A DNA stretch of 64,000 nt, taken from positions 14,384,001 to 14,448,000 of the forward strand of contig CP075495.1 of NCBI GenBank assembly GCA_021613535.1. The letters are read 5' to 3'. The notes beneath the pieces were generated by a model, which was not told the DNA's origin, made no database searches, and saw only the letters and a program-made list of their open reading frames with translations. Shown in pieces: positions 49,201 to 60,047 of this stretch (position 1 is its first letter; each line of letters starts with the position of its first letter). Position numbers and translations under genes: made by a program. The DNA is from Adineta vaga (Eukaryota > Rotifera).

Positions 49201-52126
49201 GATAGATGAGTGTTCATATATATTCATAAAAACCTATATATCAATGAATACCTTTCTCTTTCGTTCCAATACGTAAGCATTTGATTGATAGCGATAACAA
49301 AGTAAATCAATGAAAAGGAAAAAAGTAATAGCAACCTTCGATTTTGACCAAATGTCAAATATAAAGATATCCCTCTCTGCTTCGAAAGAATAGCAACAGG
49401 GTTTGTGCGCGCGCGCGGATGCATTTATGTCTGTATGTTACGAAACGAATGTAAACATGAAATGTAACGAAGAGGATACATCACCTTCTGATGAAGTGTA
49501 CGAAATTCAATCTACCTAAATGATAACAAACTGACGAGTAATTTCTTTTGTATTCTCTACTTTGTTTCTTCTTTTCACTATAACTAAAAGAAAAAGAAAA
49601 TAAGAATAAAGAAGATCTCGAACTGCTGATAATGATGGACGCTACTCTACTTCTTTCTCTCCCCCCTCGTTTTTTTTACGATGATTATAGGTCAACTGCA
49701 TGTCAACATCAAATTGCTGCTGCCTGTCTGCTTTTTTTGTCAAATAGATCATTTTCTCTCTGTCTCTCCCCTTCTCTGTTTCTCGTTTTTTCTTCTTCCT
49801 TGCATTAAGATATACGACATTGTTATGGGCGCAAATATCGAGCGACAATGTTCATTAGCTTAGTGCCAAAGAGAAGGAAGAGAGCGAGAATCAGAAAGAA
49901 AAAAAACGAATATATATATATATAGAAAAGCGTTCTTCTCTTTACCTATGTCCATATTTGTTACTGATCGCGAGACTCACCTTCATTCTCGTGCTCTAAT
50001 TAATTGTATGTATGCATAGTATCTCTTCCAATAGTTATAGTACATTTGCTGTTTGTATATGCGTCGCACATGTTGGCTTGTAAAAAAAAGTATCGCAAGT
50101 GCACTAGTGAAACGAAACTCTTTTTCCTCCTTCTGTCTGCATCTACAGTCAGTCGCTATAGCAAACAATTGAAACTCCGTTACTCTCTATTCTGCAGCTG
50201 CCAATACTATCAACAAGAAAGCAGCGTAAGAGCAATAAGAATATGGATATTGAGAGATTTTTTTGTTCGTTTCTCTCTCTCTCTCACTCACTCTATCGAC
50301 ACTTTTTCATCACTTTCATCCGACCAGCGAGGAGCAGCAGCACTCTCGGCTTTTTTTACATTACATACAATTCAGCTATCAACACCAGTTTAAACAAAAG
50401 AAGAAGTGCAGTGCATGTAAAGAAAGAATTTCTCTCTTTATGTTGTCAATCGCCTATAGCACACACAGTCGATATTCCGGGATTTGCCTTCTAGGCAATG
50501 TTGTTTCTGGAAAAACGTATCAGCAATTAAGTGAGCAAGCGAGCGAACATAAAAAAAGAAGACGAGAGAAAGACAAAAAGACTACTTTTTTCATGCAGGT
50601 GTAAGCAGATGGTAGTGATCATGAAAAATGAATGAACGTGGATATATACACGTTCGACCCGATATATAATCCTCCGAACAGACGGTAGGTATGTTCAATA
50701 AAAAAAAAGGAAAGAAAGATGCCCTAAAGGCATACATCTCGTCGGAGAAAAAGACGTAAAAGATGATAATGCGAACAAAGCATGAAATGGTTCTTTCTCT
50801 CTCCCTCTCTCTCTCTGTCGGCTAATATTTGACTCGCCTCTCGCTTATTTCTTTTTTTTCATTACAACACCATCACCTCCAATACAACATAGACATACAC
50901 GGAAAAACGAGAGAAAGATCACTTAATTATGGACGATGTTTACAATGGTATGCAAAGATTGAGAGAAAAAGAAAAGTTGCAAAGAAAATTAAGACAACAT
51001 GAGAAAAAGTTAGGATAAGCAATGTATCTACATTGAAATCGTTTGTCATGCAAAAGTCAAAGGCAATTTTCTTATTGATATGAAAGGAAAAGAAATGATT
51101 CACGTGAATATATGCAATGTTTGTTGTCTCATAGAAATTCTTCGTTGACATACAATAAGAGAGAAAAGTAAAAACTGTAATTCTTTATTGATACCTTGAG
51201 AAGTAAAAATACGTGTAAAATCTCAACGTTCTTTCTCTTCTTTTTTCTTCTTGTTTAATACACTTCATAATTCAATCACAATGCAAATCTCCATACATAC
51301 AATATTCTTGTTGCTTTTTCTCGAACTTCTCTCGAAGGATACATCATACAAGAAGCTCAATGTTTGATACCTTTTAATTTATGACTGTTCAATGAAAAGT
51401 CATAAATCATATAATCGGTTTTTTTCTGTCCTGGAATAATAGACGATTGTTAATTGATGAATATATGAAGTTTAATTCAATCATATCTAATGTTGATAAT
51501 GGAAAATAACTCATATATATCGAGATTGAGTCAGAAATGAATGAAGCTGAATGGATTCTACTATTAATATAAATATACTTGATTGATATTATTCAATAGA
51601 TTGCAATCAATATATAAATATATATGAGAAAAAAAAGTATTGTGAATGAATCTTAGTCGACACGAACATTTCGTGTAATAATATAAGCAACATTGCCAAG
51701 TAATGATACTTGAGTATAGATCATTGATAAGGATATTAATTCAGCAAATACTATTTGACATGAATAGAGACGAGAAAAAGAAATCATTTGATATGATGTT
51801 TATGAGCGTATGTTTAGAAAGAAAAAAAAAGAAGAAGAAGAATGATCATCGATTGATAAATGAAAGATTACGAGAATAGATCTGATTACATCTACTTTTT
51901 TTTACGATTTTCTATTACTTTAGGTGTTGGTTCGATTGGTACATTTCTTGAAGGTCCAGTTATTGGTTGGATTGTTGCACAATATGGTTGGTCAGCAATG
52001 TTTGCCTGCATGATTTTGTTAAGTATTTTCGGTGCATTGGCATCATTTCGAGCAGCACGTTATCAACGAGCAATTAAATTGACAGCGGCTTCATCGTCAT
52101 CAACACTTGATCAAATTATTTCTTAG
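43294..52126 (+). CDS. SLC37A2: SLC37 family sugar-phosphate/phosphate exchanger with a 6.9-kb last intron
   Basis: A major-facilitator protein of about 450 residues and twelve TM segments that exchanges sugar phosphates (glucose-6-P, glycerol-3-P) for phosphate in the ER. Start MNKDHTNTIRNRLLIS; signature AWIAYALTYFLRKPLGI, TFFGSLGDKYGARRTFGYGL, GLGAWVTDIQRNSVFGLFGT, IEIGEMDGRNAGSAVIGFVNG. About a dozen exons occupy 43294-45061 with introns of 50-130 nt. The final exon (51924-52126) encodes VGSIGTFLEGPVIGWIVAQY and the last two TMs. The junction V-N-G-V-G-S-I-G is in frame and matches family sequence, so the 6862-nt intron 45062-51923 is real. A complete minus-strand gene lies inside it. Paralogue number (A1/A2/A3) is uncertain. 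Confidence 0.9.
45458..47576 (-). CDS. Crypton-derived (QRICH1/ZMYM/KIAA1958-type) DUF3504 domain protein, nested in SLC37 intron
   Basis: Two exons (about 45970-47576 and 45458-45902) encode roughly 680 residues. The N-terminus is low-complexity with a long acidic run (Asp/Glu, about residues 48-70). Residues about 137-230 form a recombinase core-binding-like domain: TKHEVRRFALYLEDTFG, LKPEQLCTYLKHYFGNVRK, YEPDTLRSFMLSIERYLK, FAPCREVIQEKRD. Then DUF3504, the relict tyrosine-recombinase catalytic domain: LLLELLINNSKYFDQRGYES and LKAYAIPSHPHECPV-like segment (here LRAYAIPSHPHECPV), VWYKTIRAGRHRL, FSCMSLRKGKIKG. These are the features of genes domesticated from Crypton DNA transposons. The C-terminal third is Ser/Asn/Gln-rich with an AKKVKRE basic patch and ends in a helical NVLRKYLEETLGLVEFLTLY segment. 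There is no sign of a mobile element's ends. Likely a nuclear regulator. Confidence 0.85.
47577..51923. other. Non-coding remainder of the SLC37 giant intron
   Basis: About 4.3 kb upstream (relative to its own strand) of the nested gene. Rich in pyrimidine and purine tracts (CT runs near 50270-50290 and 50800-50820), GT repeats (about 48866-48879) and TA repeats (about 49911-49922). Short ORFs such as 50004-50393 lack any motif. A GC-richer patch at about 50318-50350 could be the nested gene's promoter or a 5' UTR exon; this is positional inference. Confidence 0.4.
49404..49417. repeat. Alternating purine-pyrimidine (TG/CG) tract
   Basis: TGTGCGCGCGCGCG, fourteen bases of strictly alternating sequence with five CG steps, is the most GC-rich short run in this AT-rich window and a potential Z-DNA former. 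It lies in the giant intron about 1.8 kb upstream of the nested gene's start. Confidence 0.7.
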
Positions 52127-52298
52127 TTGTTTTTATTTTTGAGACATTGGGTTTTTTTTTCTTTTTATTTAACATTTTATTTATGTTTTCCTCAGTTATT
52201 AATCATCTATTTATAAAACACTTTATCGACAAAAAAAAATACATGATCAATATTTAACACAAAGGACAGTTAATAAATTTTAGATCAAACAGATTTTC

Positions 52299-53585
52299 AT
52301 GGGTTATATACCAAAAGTAATTTTACCACCCACACCGAGTGCCGCTGATCTACTTCGGACATATAAACTACCAGCTTTACGACGATTTGCACAGAATTTT
52401 CTATTAGATCCTCGTGCAACGAGCAAATTTGTTGCATGTGCAGGCAATATTGAAAATAGTATGTAGATAAGGAGGTAATATATATTTATAGAATGGCTAA
52501 GTAGTCTTTTTGTCTTCTTTAAAAGCGGAGAATGATTTTAATCTTTGATTATTTAGAATTTATTATTGAAGTTGGACCAGGACCAGGTGGTATAACAAGA
52601 AAATTATTCGAACATGGTGCGGGACAAGTTGCAGCCATTGAAAAAGATATTCGATTATTTCCAGCATTACAAGTAAATAATAGAAAGTCTTTTCTTTTTA
52701 ATGTAAAACAAATTTTATTTTAGACATTAGCAAATGCTGTTGATTCTCGTCTTCGACTTTATCTTGGCGATATATTAGATTTCAATATTGAATCTGTTAT
52801 ACCTGATGATATAACCAGTCAGCAAGGTTCATGGAAATCCGATGAATCTGCTTCCTCATCACCAATTCATCTTGTTGGTAATCTTCCATTTAATATTGCT
52901 ATTCCACTTCTCATACGTTGGTTGAAACAAGTCTCAATTCGATCAGGTCCATTTGCATTTGGATATCGTATTCCAATTACCATTTGTATGCAAGAAGCTG
53001 TTGCAGGTCGAATTGTTTCTGATGCATTATTAGATCAACGTGGTCGTTTATCGATTATCTTTCAAAATTGGTTCGATTGTCGAGTCAAACATGTTTTCTC
53101 CGGTCGTGCATTTGTTCCACCAGCAAATGTCAATGTTGCTGTTATGCAATTAATTCCATTGAAACAACCATTAATCGATGTTAGTTATGATCTTTTAGAT
53201 AAAGTTACTCGAGCAGCATTTCATACTCGCAATAAAAAAATGTCCATTACAATGGCGTATGTTTGAAGATTCTGATATGACAAAGAGTTTTATTTCAATT
53301 TATTTTAGAGCTCTCTTTCCTGAAGAAACACGTGATGAAAATACGAAGGAATTATTACAACGTGCTCATCTCAAATCAGATACAATATGTTTAACATTAA
53401 GTGTCGAAGAATTCGGACAACTTGCTCAAATCTATGCTGATATTATTAGTCGATCTCGGCCTGTTCATGAACAATTGGATCGAAAAATTAATACAAAAGA
53501 ATTGACATTTGAATTAGGTGAAACTTATGTGAGACCGGAAAACAATAAAACAAAGAAAAAATCAAAAAAAGATTGGAATGATTAA
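52299..53585 (+). CDS. TFB1M: Mitochondrial rRNA dimethyladenosine transferase 1 (TFB1M)
   Basis: KsgA/Dim1-type methyltransferase that dimethylates two adjacent adenines in the 3' stem-loop of mitochondrial small-subunit rRNA. Start [19 protein letters not shown], then [16 protein letters not shown] (N1 motif), SAM motif [19 protein letters not shown], the acidic [17 protein letters not shown], catalytic [56 protein letters not shown]. The C-terminal helical domain ends with a Lys-rich tail. Four exons, for example 52299-52457 and about 52557-52671. The MPPLP-like N-terminus resembles that of human TFB1M. It starts 172 bp after the SLC37 stop on the same strand. Confidence 0.93.
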
Positions 53586-53901
53586 ATCAAATAGAGATAT
53601 ATGTTTCATTTTTCTTTCAAATAAACAGATATTTTCAAATCATAAATCATTTTTGCAATGTATAAAGATATGATCCTAACAAGCATCCATTGTTTTTCTT
53701 CAAATCTCACTGAATATCATTTCTTTCTTTCTACAGTAATGATCTGGTCATCGAAGGACATCTGTAAATAAATATATATTCATAACTTTTTCGTTCGTCA
53801 AAGAATCATAACATCTATCTATCAATAGAAAACATCCATTTCATTCTTCCTTCCCGATAGATTCTACATTCTATATGAAAATAATTTCAAAACGAAATCG
53901 A

Positions 53902-55357
53902 ATGAATTATCAACATTATCAATCTTGTCGATCACCATTATCAATGTAGATTTTGATGAATTTTGTTCTGTATTATTCTATCAAATCTATATTTAGACAA
54001 TCATTCCAATCATTATCATGGACTCATATCAAACTTCTCGGATCGGGTTTGTTTTTTAAATATATTATCGTTTCTTATTTGAAAAAGAATTTGTATTTGA
54101 TCAGGTACATTTGGTTATGTCGATCATGTTCGTCATCCAAAAGAACATACGAGAGAATATGCTCGTAAAACAATAAAATATAATGAAAAATTGGATGCAA
54201 ATGGTGATATGGCTGCTACAGCTATTCGAGAAATATCCATTTTGAAAACTCTTGATCATCCAAATATTATTAAGTAAAAACGATTGATTAGAAAATTTAA
54301 CATCAAATTATTTCTTCTAGACTCAATCATGTTGAATATAATTTTGATAAAAAAGATTTTTTATCTTTTTTTCTCGAAATTTTTCCTACAGATCTTAAAC
54401 GATATATGGACGCATGTTTATCTGCAGAAAGATTATCTTCAAATCTTGTCAAAGTAAGATTTCTATCGAAACATGATAGACGAAATTTTGATTATTGTAG
54501 AGTTATACATATCAAATTTTGTGTGGAATTGATTATCTTCATCGTCGTGCAATTGTAAGTATTGAATTGAGATATTCAATTTCGATTAGTTTTTCTTTGC
54601 TTATTTTCATCAAGATTCATCGAGATATCAAACCTTCAAATATTGTTATTGATTATGAAGGTAATTAATTCTTTAAATTGTCGAGAGATAATATTATGAA
54701 AGAACAGGTCATTTGAAATTGGCTGATTTCGGTCTTGCTCGTCGTTGTCGTATACCTGAACGAGCTTTAACTCATGAAGTAGTTACACTTTGGTATCGTC
54801 CACCGGAAATTTTATTGAATGCACCAACATATGGTATGCCGTTGGATATTTGGGGTATTGGATGTGTATTTGCAGAGATGTGTCTTCATCGTCCATTATT
54901 TCGTGGTGAATGTGAAATTGATCAATTGTTCCTTATTTTTCGGTAAGTTCATTTTCTATCGAACTTTACTTCACATTCGCAGATTGTTGGGTACCCCATC
55001 GGTAGTTGAATGGCCTGATATTGCAAATTGTCTTTATTATCAAACGAATTTTCCAAATTTTCCATCCAATGGAATTGAATTATGTCAATTACCAATGTTA
55101 AATATCTGTCGACAACTTCTCTCAGTAAAAATAAAGACGAAGATTATTTTGTTCTTCTTTAAAGATGAAAAAAAATAAACTTTTCTTAGGATATTCTCAT
55201 TTACAATCCACAATGTCGTCCAACAGCAAAATATCTGATTGAACATCATCCATATTTCATTGAACAAACAATGATTTGTTCCGAAAAACCTACACGAACC
55301 ATTATTGACCGAGCAATTCGATTACAAACTGACAATATAAAACATTTAGCTATGTAA
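53902..55357 (+). CDS. Divergent cyclin-dependent kinase (CDK1/2/3-like)
   Basis: About nine short exons; the first (53902-53942, [14 protein letters not shown]) joins in phase to about 53996. The kinase core is complete: Gly-loop [13 protein letters not shown], Lys in YARKTIKY, helix [20 protein letters not shown] (PSTAIRE-like), [18 protein letters not shown]-loop [39 protein letters not shown]. The activating Thr (before HEVV) is kept. The inhibitory Tyr of CDK1/2 (GTYG) is Phe here, while the adjacent Thr remains. The helix-C motif is AATAIRE rather than PSTAIRE, and HRDLKPQN is HRDIKPSN. About 320 residues. Closest to the CDK1/2/3/5/PCTAIRE group, not assignable to one orthologue. Confidence 0.85.
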
Positions 55358-55761
55358 AACATTGAATCTAAATTGAATGATTTGTCGCGTATTATTTTTG
55401 TGTTCTCTTTTCTCTCTTTTGTTTTATGTCTGTCTGTTTGTTTGTTAGTTAGTTTTTGTTTCATTAAAAAAACAACAAAAGACGTGCGATAAGAAGAAAC
55501 AAAATGCTCAATAACAATAGATGGGTGTGTCTAGGAAAACGAAGATAATTAGTATCAGTCTTACTGCTAACAAACATATTGTATCTGTTGATCGAATACA
55601 TGATGATACATTCGTCTCTTCTATACATCTATAGAGATATTTACAATCGGCTCACCTGCATTCCTATCTAAACTATTCAAACACACATATTCATTTAAAT
55701 GATTTCTTCAATCTATATGTTCACTCATCAAACGATACATTTTTGAATATAGAACGATGCA
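55358..55761. other. Intergenic region
   Basis: About 400 bp containing the presumed 3' UTR of the kinase gene with a TCTG/TTTG repeat (about 55427-55445), and the upstream region of the next small gene. No further feature seen. Confidence 0.4.
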
Positions 55762-56286
55762 ATGTATTTCATAGTGACGTTTTTTTTCTCAATGATTTTC
55801 TATTGTATTAATAGTACATCGATATTAAATCAATGTCAATCAACAGCTTCAATTTGGACGTATTATCCTTGTTCTTTTATTATTTCATCTACATCTTCAT
55901 CTTCAACCTCATTCTCTTGTCTACAAGCCACAGTTCATTTGTCAATTGATCAATGTACAAATCGTGAAGTGTTATTTTTCTGGCATTTTCCATTTGGTAA
56001 TATGACAATAACATTAGAATCCGAAAAGAGACAAGCATTTTTCTTACATTTATCAAACTTATCCTTAACAAAAAGAAAATTAATCAAAAATATCTATCAT
56101 TTAAGTAATAACAGAACAAATGAAAGACAATTATTAAATAATGATAAAACAGAAGAGATTATTCTTTCTTCTGATCAATATTATCAATCGTCAATTAAAT
56201 TTGAAACAATGAATCAAATTCTTTTTGATTATGGAACATTTATTCAAATAACTATTTTAACGAATGATGAAAATTTATCTCTATAG
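55762..56286 (+). CDS. Orphan secreted protein
   Basis: Single-exon ORF of 174 residues. A clear signal peptide (MYFIVTFFFSMIFYCINST), then a Ser-rich, Cys-containing region with four or so cysteines (NQCQST, YYPCSF, FSCLQA, DQCTNRE), a strand-like stretch LFFWHFPFGNMTITLE and several potential N-glycosylation sites (NMT, NLS, NRT). The C-terminal half is Asn/Gln-rich and ends ILTNDENLSL. No family recognised. It lies 495 bp upstream of a GPCR gene in the same orientation. Codon use resembles neighbouring genes, which, with the signal peptide, is the main support that it is real. Confidence 0.5.
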   Translation: MYFIVTFFFSMIFYCINSTSILNQCQSTASIWTYYPCSFIISSTSSSSTSFSCLQATVHLSIDQCTNREVLFFWHFPFGNMTITLESEKRQAFFLHLSNLSLTKRKLIKNIYHLSNNRTNERQLLNNDKTEEIILSSDQYYQSSIKFETMNQILFDYGTFIQITILTNDENLSL

Positions 56287-56780
56287 AATTTTGATCTGTT
56301 TTTTTTCCTGTATGAGAACAGTATGTAAAAATAATTCGTATTTCATTTTGAAAAGTTTTTCTTCATCTATTAAAATTTCATACGAATAGAATTCTTTATT
56401 TCAACATAATTAAACAATATCAAAGTTAGTCGAGTGTATATAAATAATTGAATATAAGGAATTTATAGCGAACAAAATACTAATTTTCAAAAGTAAAGAA
56501 TCAGACTAGATGTAGATTTTAGAGAATAATCAAGTTATTTTTGATTGTGTAGTATATGATTATCATTCATTAGAGAAGAGCCCTCAATTTATGAATAATT
56601 CACATATTTAAAAATGTTCATCAAAGCTGCATGATTTTACAGATGATTAATGATGCAAATTAATCATAAATGCATTATCTCTAAAAAGAAAAACGTCAAT
56701 ACTTTGAAAATAGAATTAAAAGAAAAGAAAAAGCATCTTATAAAATATTATTTGTAAAAGAAATTAACGTCAGAGGTAGA
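56287..56780. other. Intergenic region
   Basis: About 490 bp, very AT-rich, between the orphan secreted protein gene and the GPCR. No element supported. Confidence 0.4.
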
Positions 56781-57879
56781 ATGTCAACAGGATTTACATC
56801 ATTGTTAAGTCTTGCTGGGAAACAAACAATAATCTATTTGGGATCATTGACTTTTATTGCTGGTATTATTGGTGGATTTCTTGATATAGTTGTATTTCTT
56901 AGTTTGAAAACTTTTCGACATAATTCATGTGGATTCTATTTAACTATTATGTCAATTGCTAACATAGGTCAAATGATTACTGGTTTACTTAGTCGTATTT
57001 TGAGTACTGGATTCAATATCGATTGGTCATTAACATCTTTATTCTATTGTAAAATTCGATTATATTGTTATCAAGTATGTGCATTAATATCCATGACTTG
57101 TATTTGTTTGGCAAGTATTGATCAATATTTTGCGACTTGTACTCGTCTACGATGGCAACAATGGTGTAATATCAAATTAGCTCATCGTTTATCTGCAATA
57201 TTTACATTGATTTGGATTGCACACAATATTCCTTTTGTAATTTACTATGATCAGATTGTATCAACTTCATCAGGCAAAGTTAGCTGTACACTCACAAATT
57301 CTATTTTTGAACAGTATTCTACTTATAGTATTACTGTTATTCTTGGCAAAATCTTACCTATATTTATAACTTTCTTATTTGGATTTTTATCATATCAAAA
57401 TGTAAATCAAATGGCATATCGAATAGTACCAATGGTTCGTCGTGAACTTGACAAACAATTAACTGTGATGGTTTTAGTACAAATTGCCTTTGGTATCTTT
57501 ACTCTTGTACCATATACAGTGGTTTATCTTCTATTGAGAGTACCACAACTTAATCAAGATCCAATTCATGCAGCAAGTTTACAATTAGCAGCTTCTGTGA
57601 CAACATGTGTATTGTATATATATTTTGCAGTAAGTTTAAAAGGACTGTTATTCTATTTCTTCGTTTATATGTAATCGATGCTTAGTTGTATTTCTTAGTA
57701 ATATCTGAGTGAATTAAATCGACATTTTCTCTTTCTCTTTTCAGAGTCCGTTCTACATATTTATATGTGTATCCAATCGATTTCGTCGACAATTGATTCA
57801 TGTACTCTTTGAAATTTATTTCAAACGCGGGCAACAACAAACAATATTAGTGAATCAAGTGACACCACAGACAACATGA
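56781..57879 (+). CDS. Rhodopsin-like (class A) G-protein-coupled receptor, orphan
   Basis: Two exons (56781-57629 and 57745-57879) encode about 327 residues with seven TM segments. Extracellular N-terminus short. TM1 LTFIAGIIGGFLDIVVFLSL, TM2 CGFYLTIMSIANIGQMITG, ECL1/TM3 with a conserved Cys (FYCKIRLYCYQVCALISM), end of TM3 LASIDQYFAT in place of the DRY motif, ECL2 Cys in KVSCTL, TM6 LTVMVLVQIAFGIFTLVPYT, TM7 ending SPFYIFICVSNRFRRQL (the NPxxY region degenerate to SPFYI), then a short basic tail. Layout resembles the large, lineage-expanded orphan receptors of rotifers (FMRFamide- or serpentine-like). Ligand unknown. Confidence 0.85.
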
Positions 57880-58298
57880 AAAGTCCTACTCGATAGGAAG
57901 AACGGAAAAACAGAATTTGATTGTAACTATAAATGAGAATGGATGCTCTCTGATATTAACACCCACACCCTCACTGTTGTTATTTAAAAATAAACTTCTT
58001 CTTGATACGAATCTTGAAAACTATCAATATATATTGTTGAATCAAACCTGAATGAAAATAACTGTAATTCGATCTTCTTAATCTTAAATTACAACTATTA
58101 TGATATGTTCAGTGAAAGAGAAGAGAATATCGATTAGAAGATTTCATACGCGAATTTTTTTAACCAATTATTTATTTTTCCGTGAAAATAAGAATAAAAT
58201 AATGATGATGATTCATTTGCCTCCACATCGCATCTGTATAAACTTTTCATTTAAAATTAATAAAAACTAACTGTTAACAAATATCAAATCGTCATACA
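57880..58298. other. Intergenic region
   Basis: About 420 bp between the GPCR stop and the next gene. Contains ACACCCACACCCTCAC at about 57959, the reverse complement of part of the G-rich motif at 9214-9238. Otherwise AT-rich with no gene. Confidence 0.4.
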
Positions 58299-59395
58299 AT
58301 GACAAACGTACAAAAGAATTCTAAGATCAATCAAAATAATTGGCAATCACATTCATCTCCAATTCCATTGATGTCAATGGCTATTCCACCAACTATACTT
58401 TCTCGTACATTACCATCATCTTGTCGAACATCAATCAGTGATCCAATATGTTCATCTCCAACTGCACCTACATCGATAATAATGACTGATAATATCTCAA
58501 CAATCTCCACACTCATTAATCAAATTGATATTTCGAAATATTATTTTGCTCATGTTATTAAGGTACCACATGGTACTAATCTACTTGCATCTGATAATCA
58601 ATCAACTACATTATGTATTAATTCCATGGGAAATATTATTCATCTTATTACGCCTACTGGTTATCATATTCGATCATTACGATGGCCTGAAACTACAGAG
58701 AAAGTGAGAGATATAATTTGGTAATGAACGATGAAAATATTCTTCTCATAATTATTATAAAACTTTGTTTTAGGTGTGAAATATTACAATGTTATCTTGT
58801 TACAACATTGAAAAGTCTTTATACACTTAAATATGAATCAAATCAATCACTTGAGATAGAAAAATCTCTTGATTTTGTTGTTAAATATTCATCAATGAAT
58901 GTTCTCGTTGCTTGTAATTCCTATCGTCTATATATTTACAATCAATCGATTGATATTTATACACTTCAATTTGTTCATTTACATACTAAACAATTACCTA
59001 TTGAACTTACAAATCATCGAATGGAAGCATTAACATGTTCTGATTCATATCTTGTTTTTCATTATAAACATCTCACAAATAAATTCATTATCTTAGATTC
59101 AACAACAATGATAGTCAAATATCAATTTGATTTACTCTATCAAACTATTTCATCTTTACGATGTCTCGATGAAACTATTTTAGTATTTATTGGTCTCAGA
59201 AAAGATGGAGAAAATCGTTTAGTTTTATTTCATTTCAATGATGATGATGATGATGATGATGAAATTCAACCAATGATTATTGAAAAAGGTGTCAATCATG
59301 AGAATCAAACTATACATTTACTTCCAAATTGTCAAGATGTTATGATTCTTAACGTTCATACTGCTCGTGTACAATATTTGAAATATCGTTCTTAG
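58299..59395 (+). CDS. Orphan, possibly beta-propeller-like protein
   Basis: Two exons (58299-58720 and 58775-59395, joined within a Trp codon) give about 347 residues. A disordered Ser/Thr/Pro/Ile-rich N-terminus of about 75 residues is followed by repeated strand-rich units of roughly 40 residues (for example HGTNLLASDNQSTTLCINSM, MNVLVACNSYRLYIYNQSID, YLVFHYKHLTNKFIILDSTT, CQDVMILNVHTARVQYLKY). This rhythm suggests a WD40-like propeller, but canonical GH/WD pairs are missing. A run of eight Asp codons lies at about 59240-59263. No family recognised; the model is supported by length, splice phase and codon use. Confidence 0.6.
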
Positions 59396-60047
59396 TGAGA
59401 TTGTCCTTTATTTATCTTATGAAGTTTAGTTTAGTAAATAAATCACTTTTGAAAATGACCGTATCTTTTTAGATATTGATTTCTATTGATTAATTATGGA
59501 AAATAAGTATGTAGACATCTTTTCTTCGTCGAATCATTTTTTTCTTTTTGATTAAATAGATTGTCTGAAGCGATTGTTCGACAACAACTAGATTTTTGGT
59601 TAGATTTGTAAACTACGACAATTAACGACACTAAATTAACAACAATCACTATTAAGATTCAAGTCTGATTTAATATTCTTTTTCTCAGACGATTAGATGC
59701 ATTTTTCAATGCCTATTTAGGTCAAACATATATCATGTTCATCATATCGTTCAACAGATATTATTGATTCACTCACTCTTTATTCGATACTTCGTCATAT
59801 AATATAGCGAATAATATCAATAAAATCATTATGTTGAACAAGGCGAAAGTGTTTCTGTTTACTGAGCACAATTTCTATTTTTCCGTCATTATCATCAATA
59901 GAAATGGTCAAACTGTTGATTTGATGCTTTATTTATTCCTGTTTATTAATGATCGTAGATGGTTATGACATTCAGTGAAGTGTAAACGTCATTTTTTAAT
60001 TTCTGTAGTTTTATTTAATCAACTCTCATCAGATTGTACATGGTACC
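59396..60047. other. Intergenic region between convergent genes
   Basis: About 650 bp between two stops. A short coding-like string (LSEAIVRQQLDFWLDL, about 59562-59609) ends at a stop and cannot be connected to any gene; perhaps a remnant or chance. Nothing else supported. Confidence 0.35.

Noticed and set aside
50004-50393. 129-residue ORF in the SLC37 giant intron, with overlapping ORFs
   Set aside because: Arises from pyrimidine-rich sequence; several frames open at once, none with a motif; no in-phase join to SLC37 exons.
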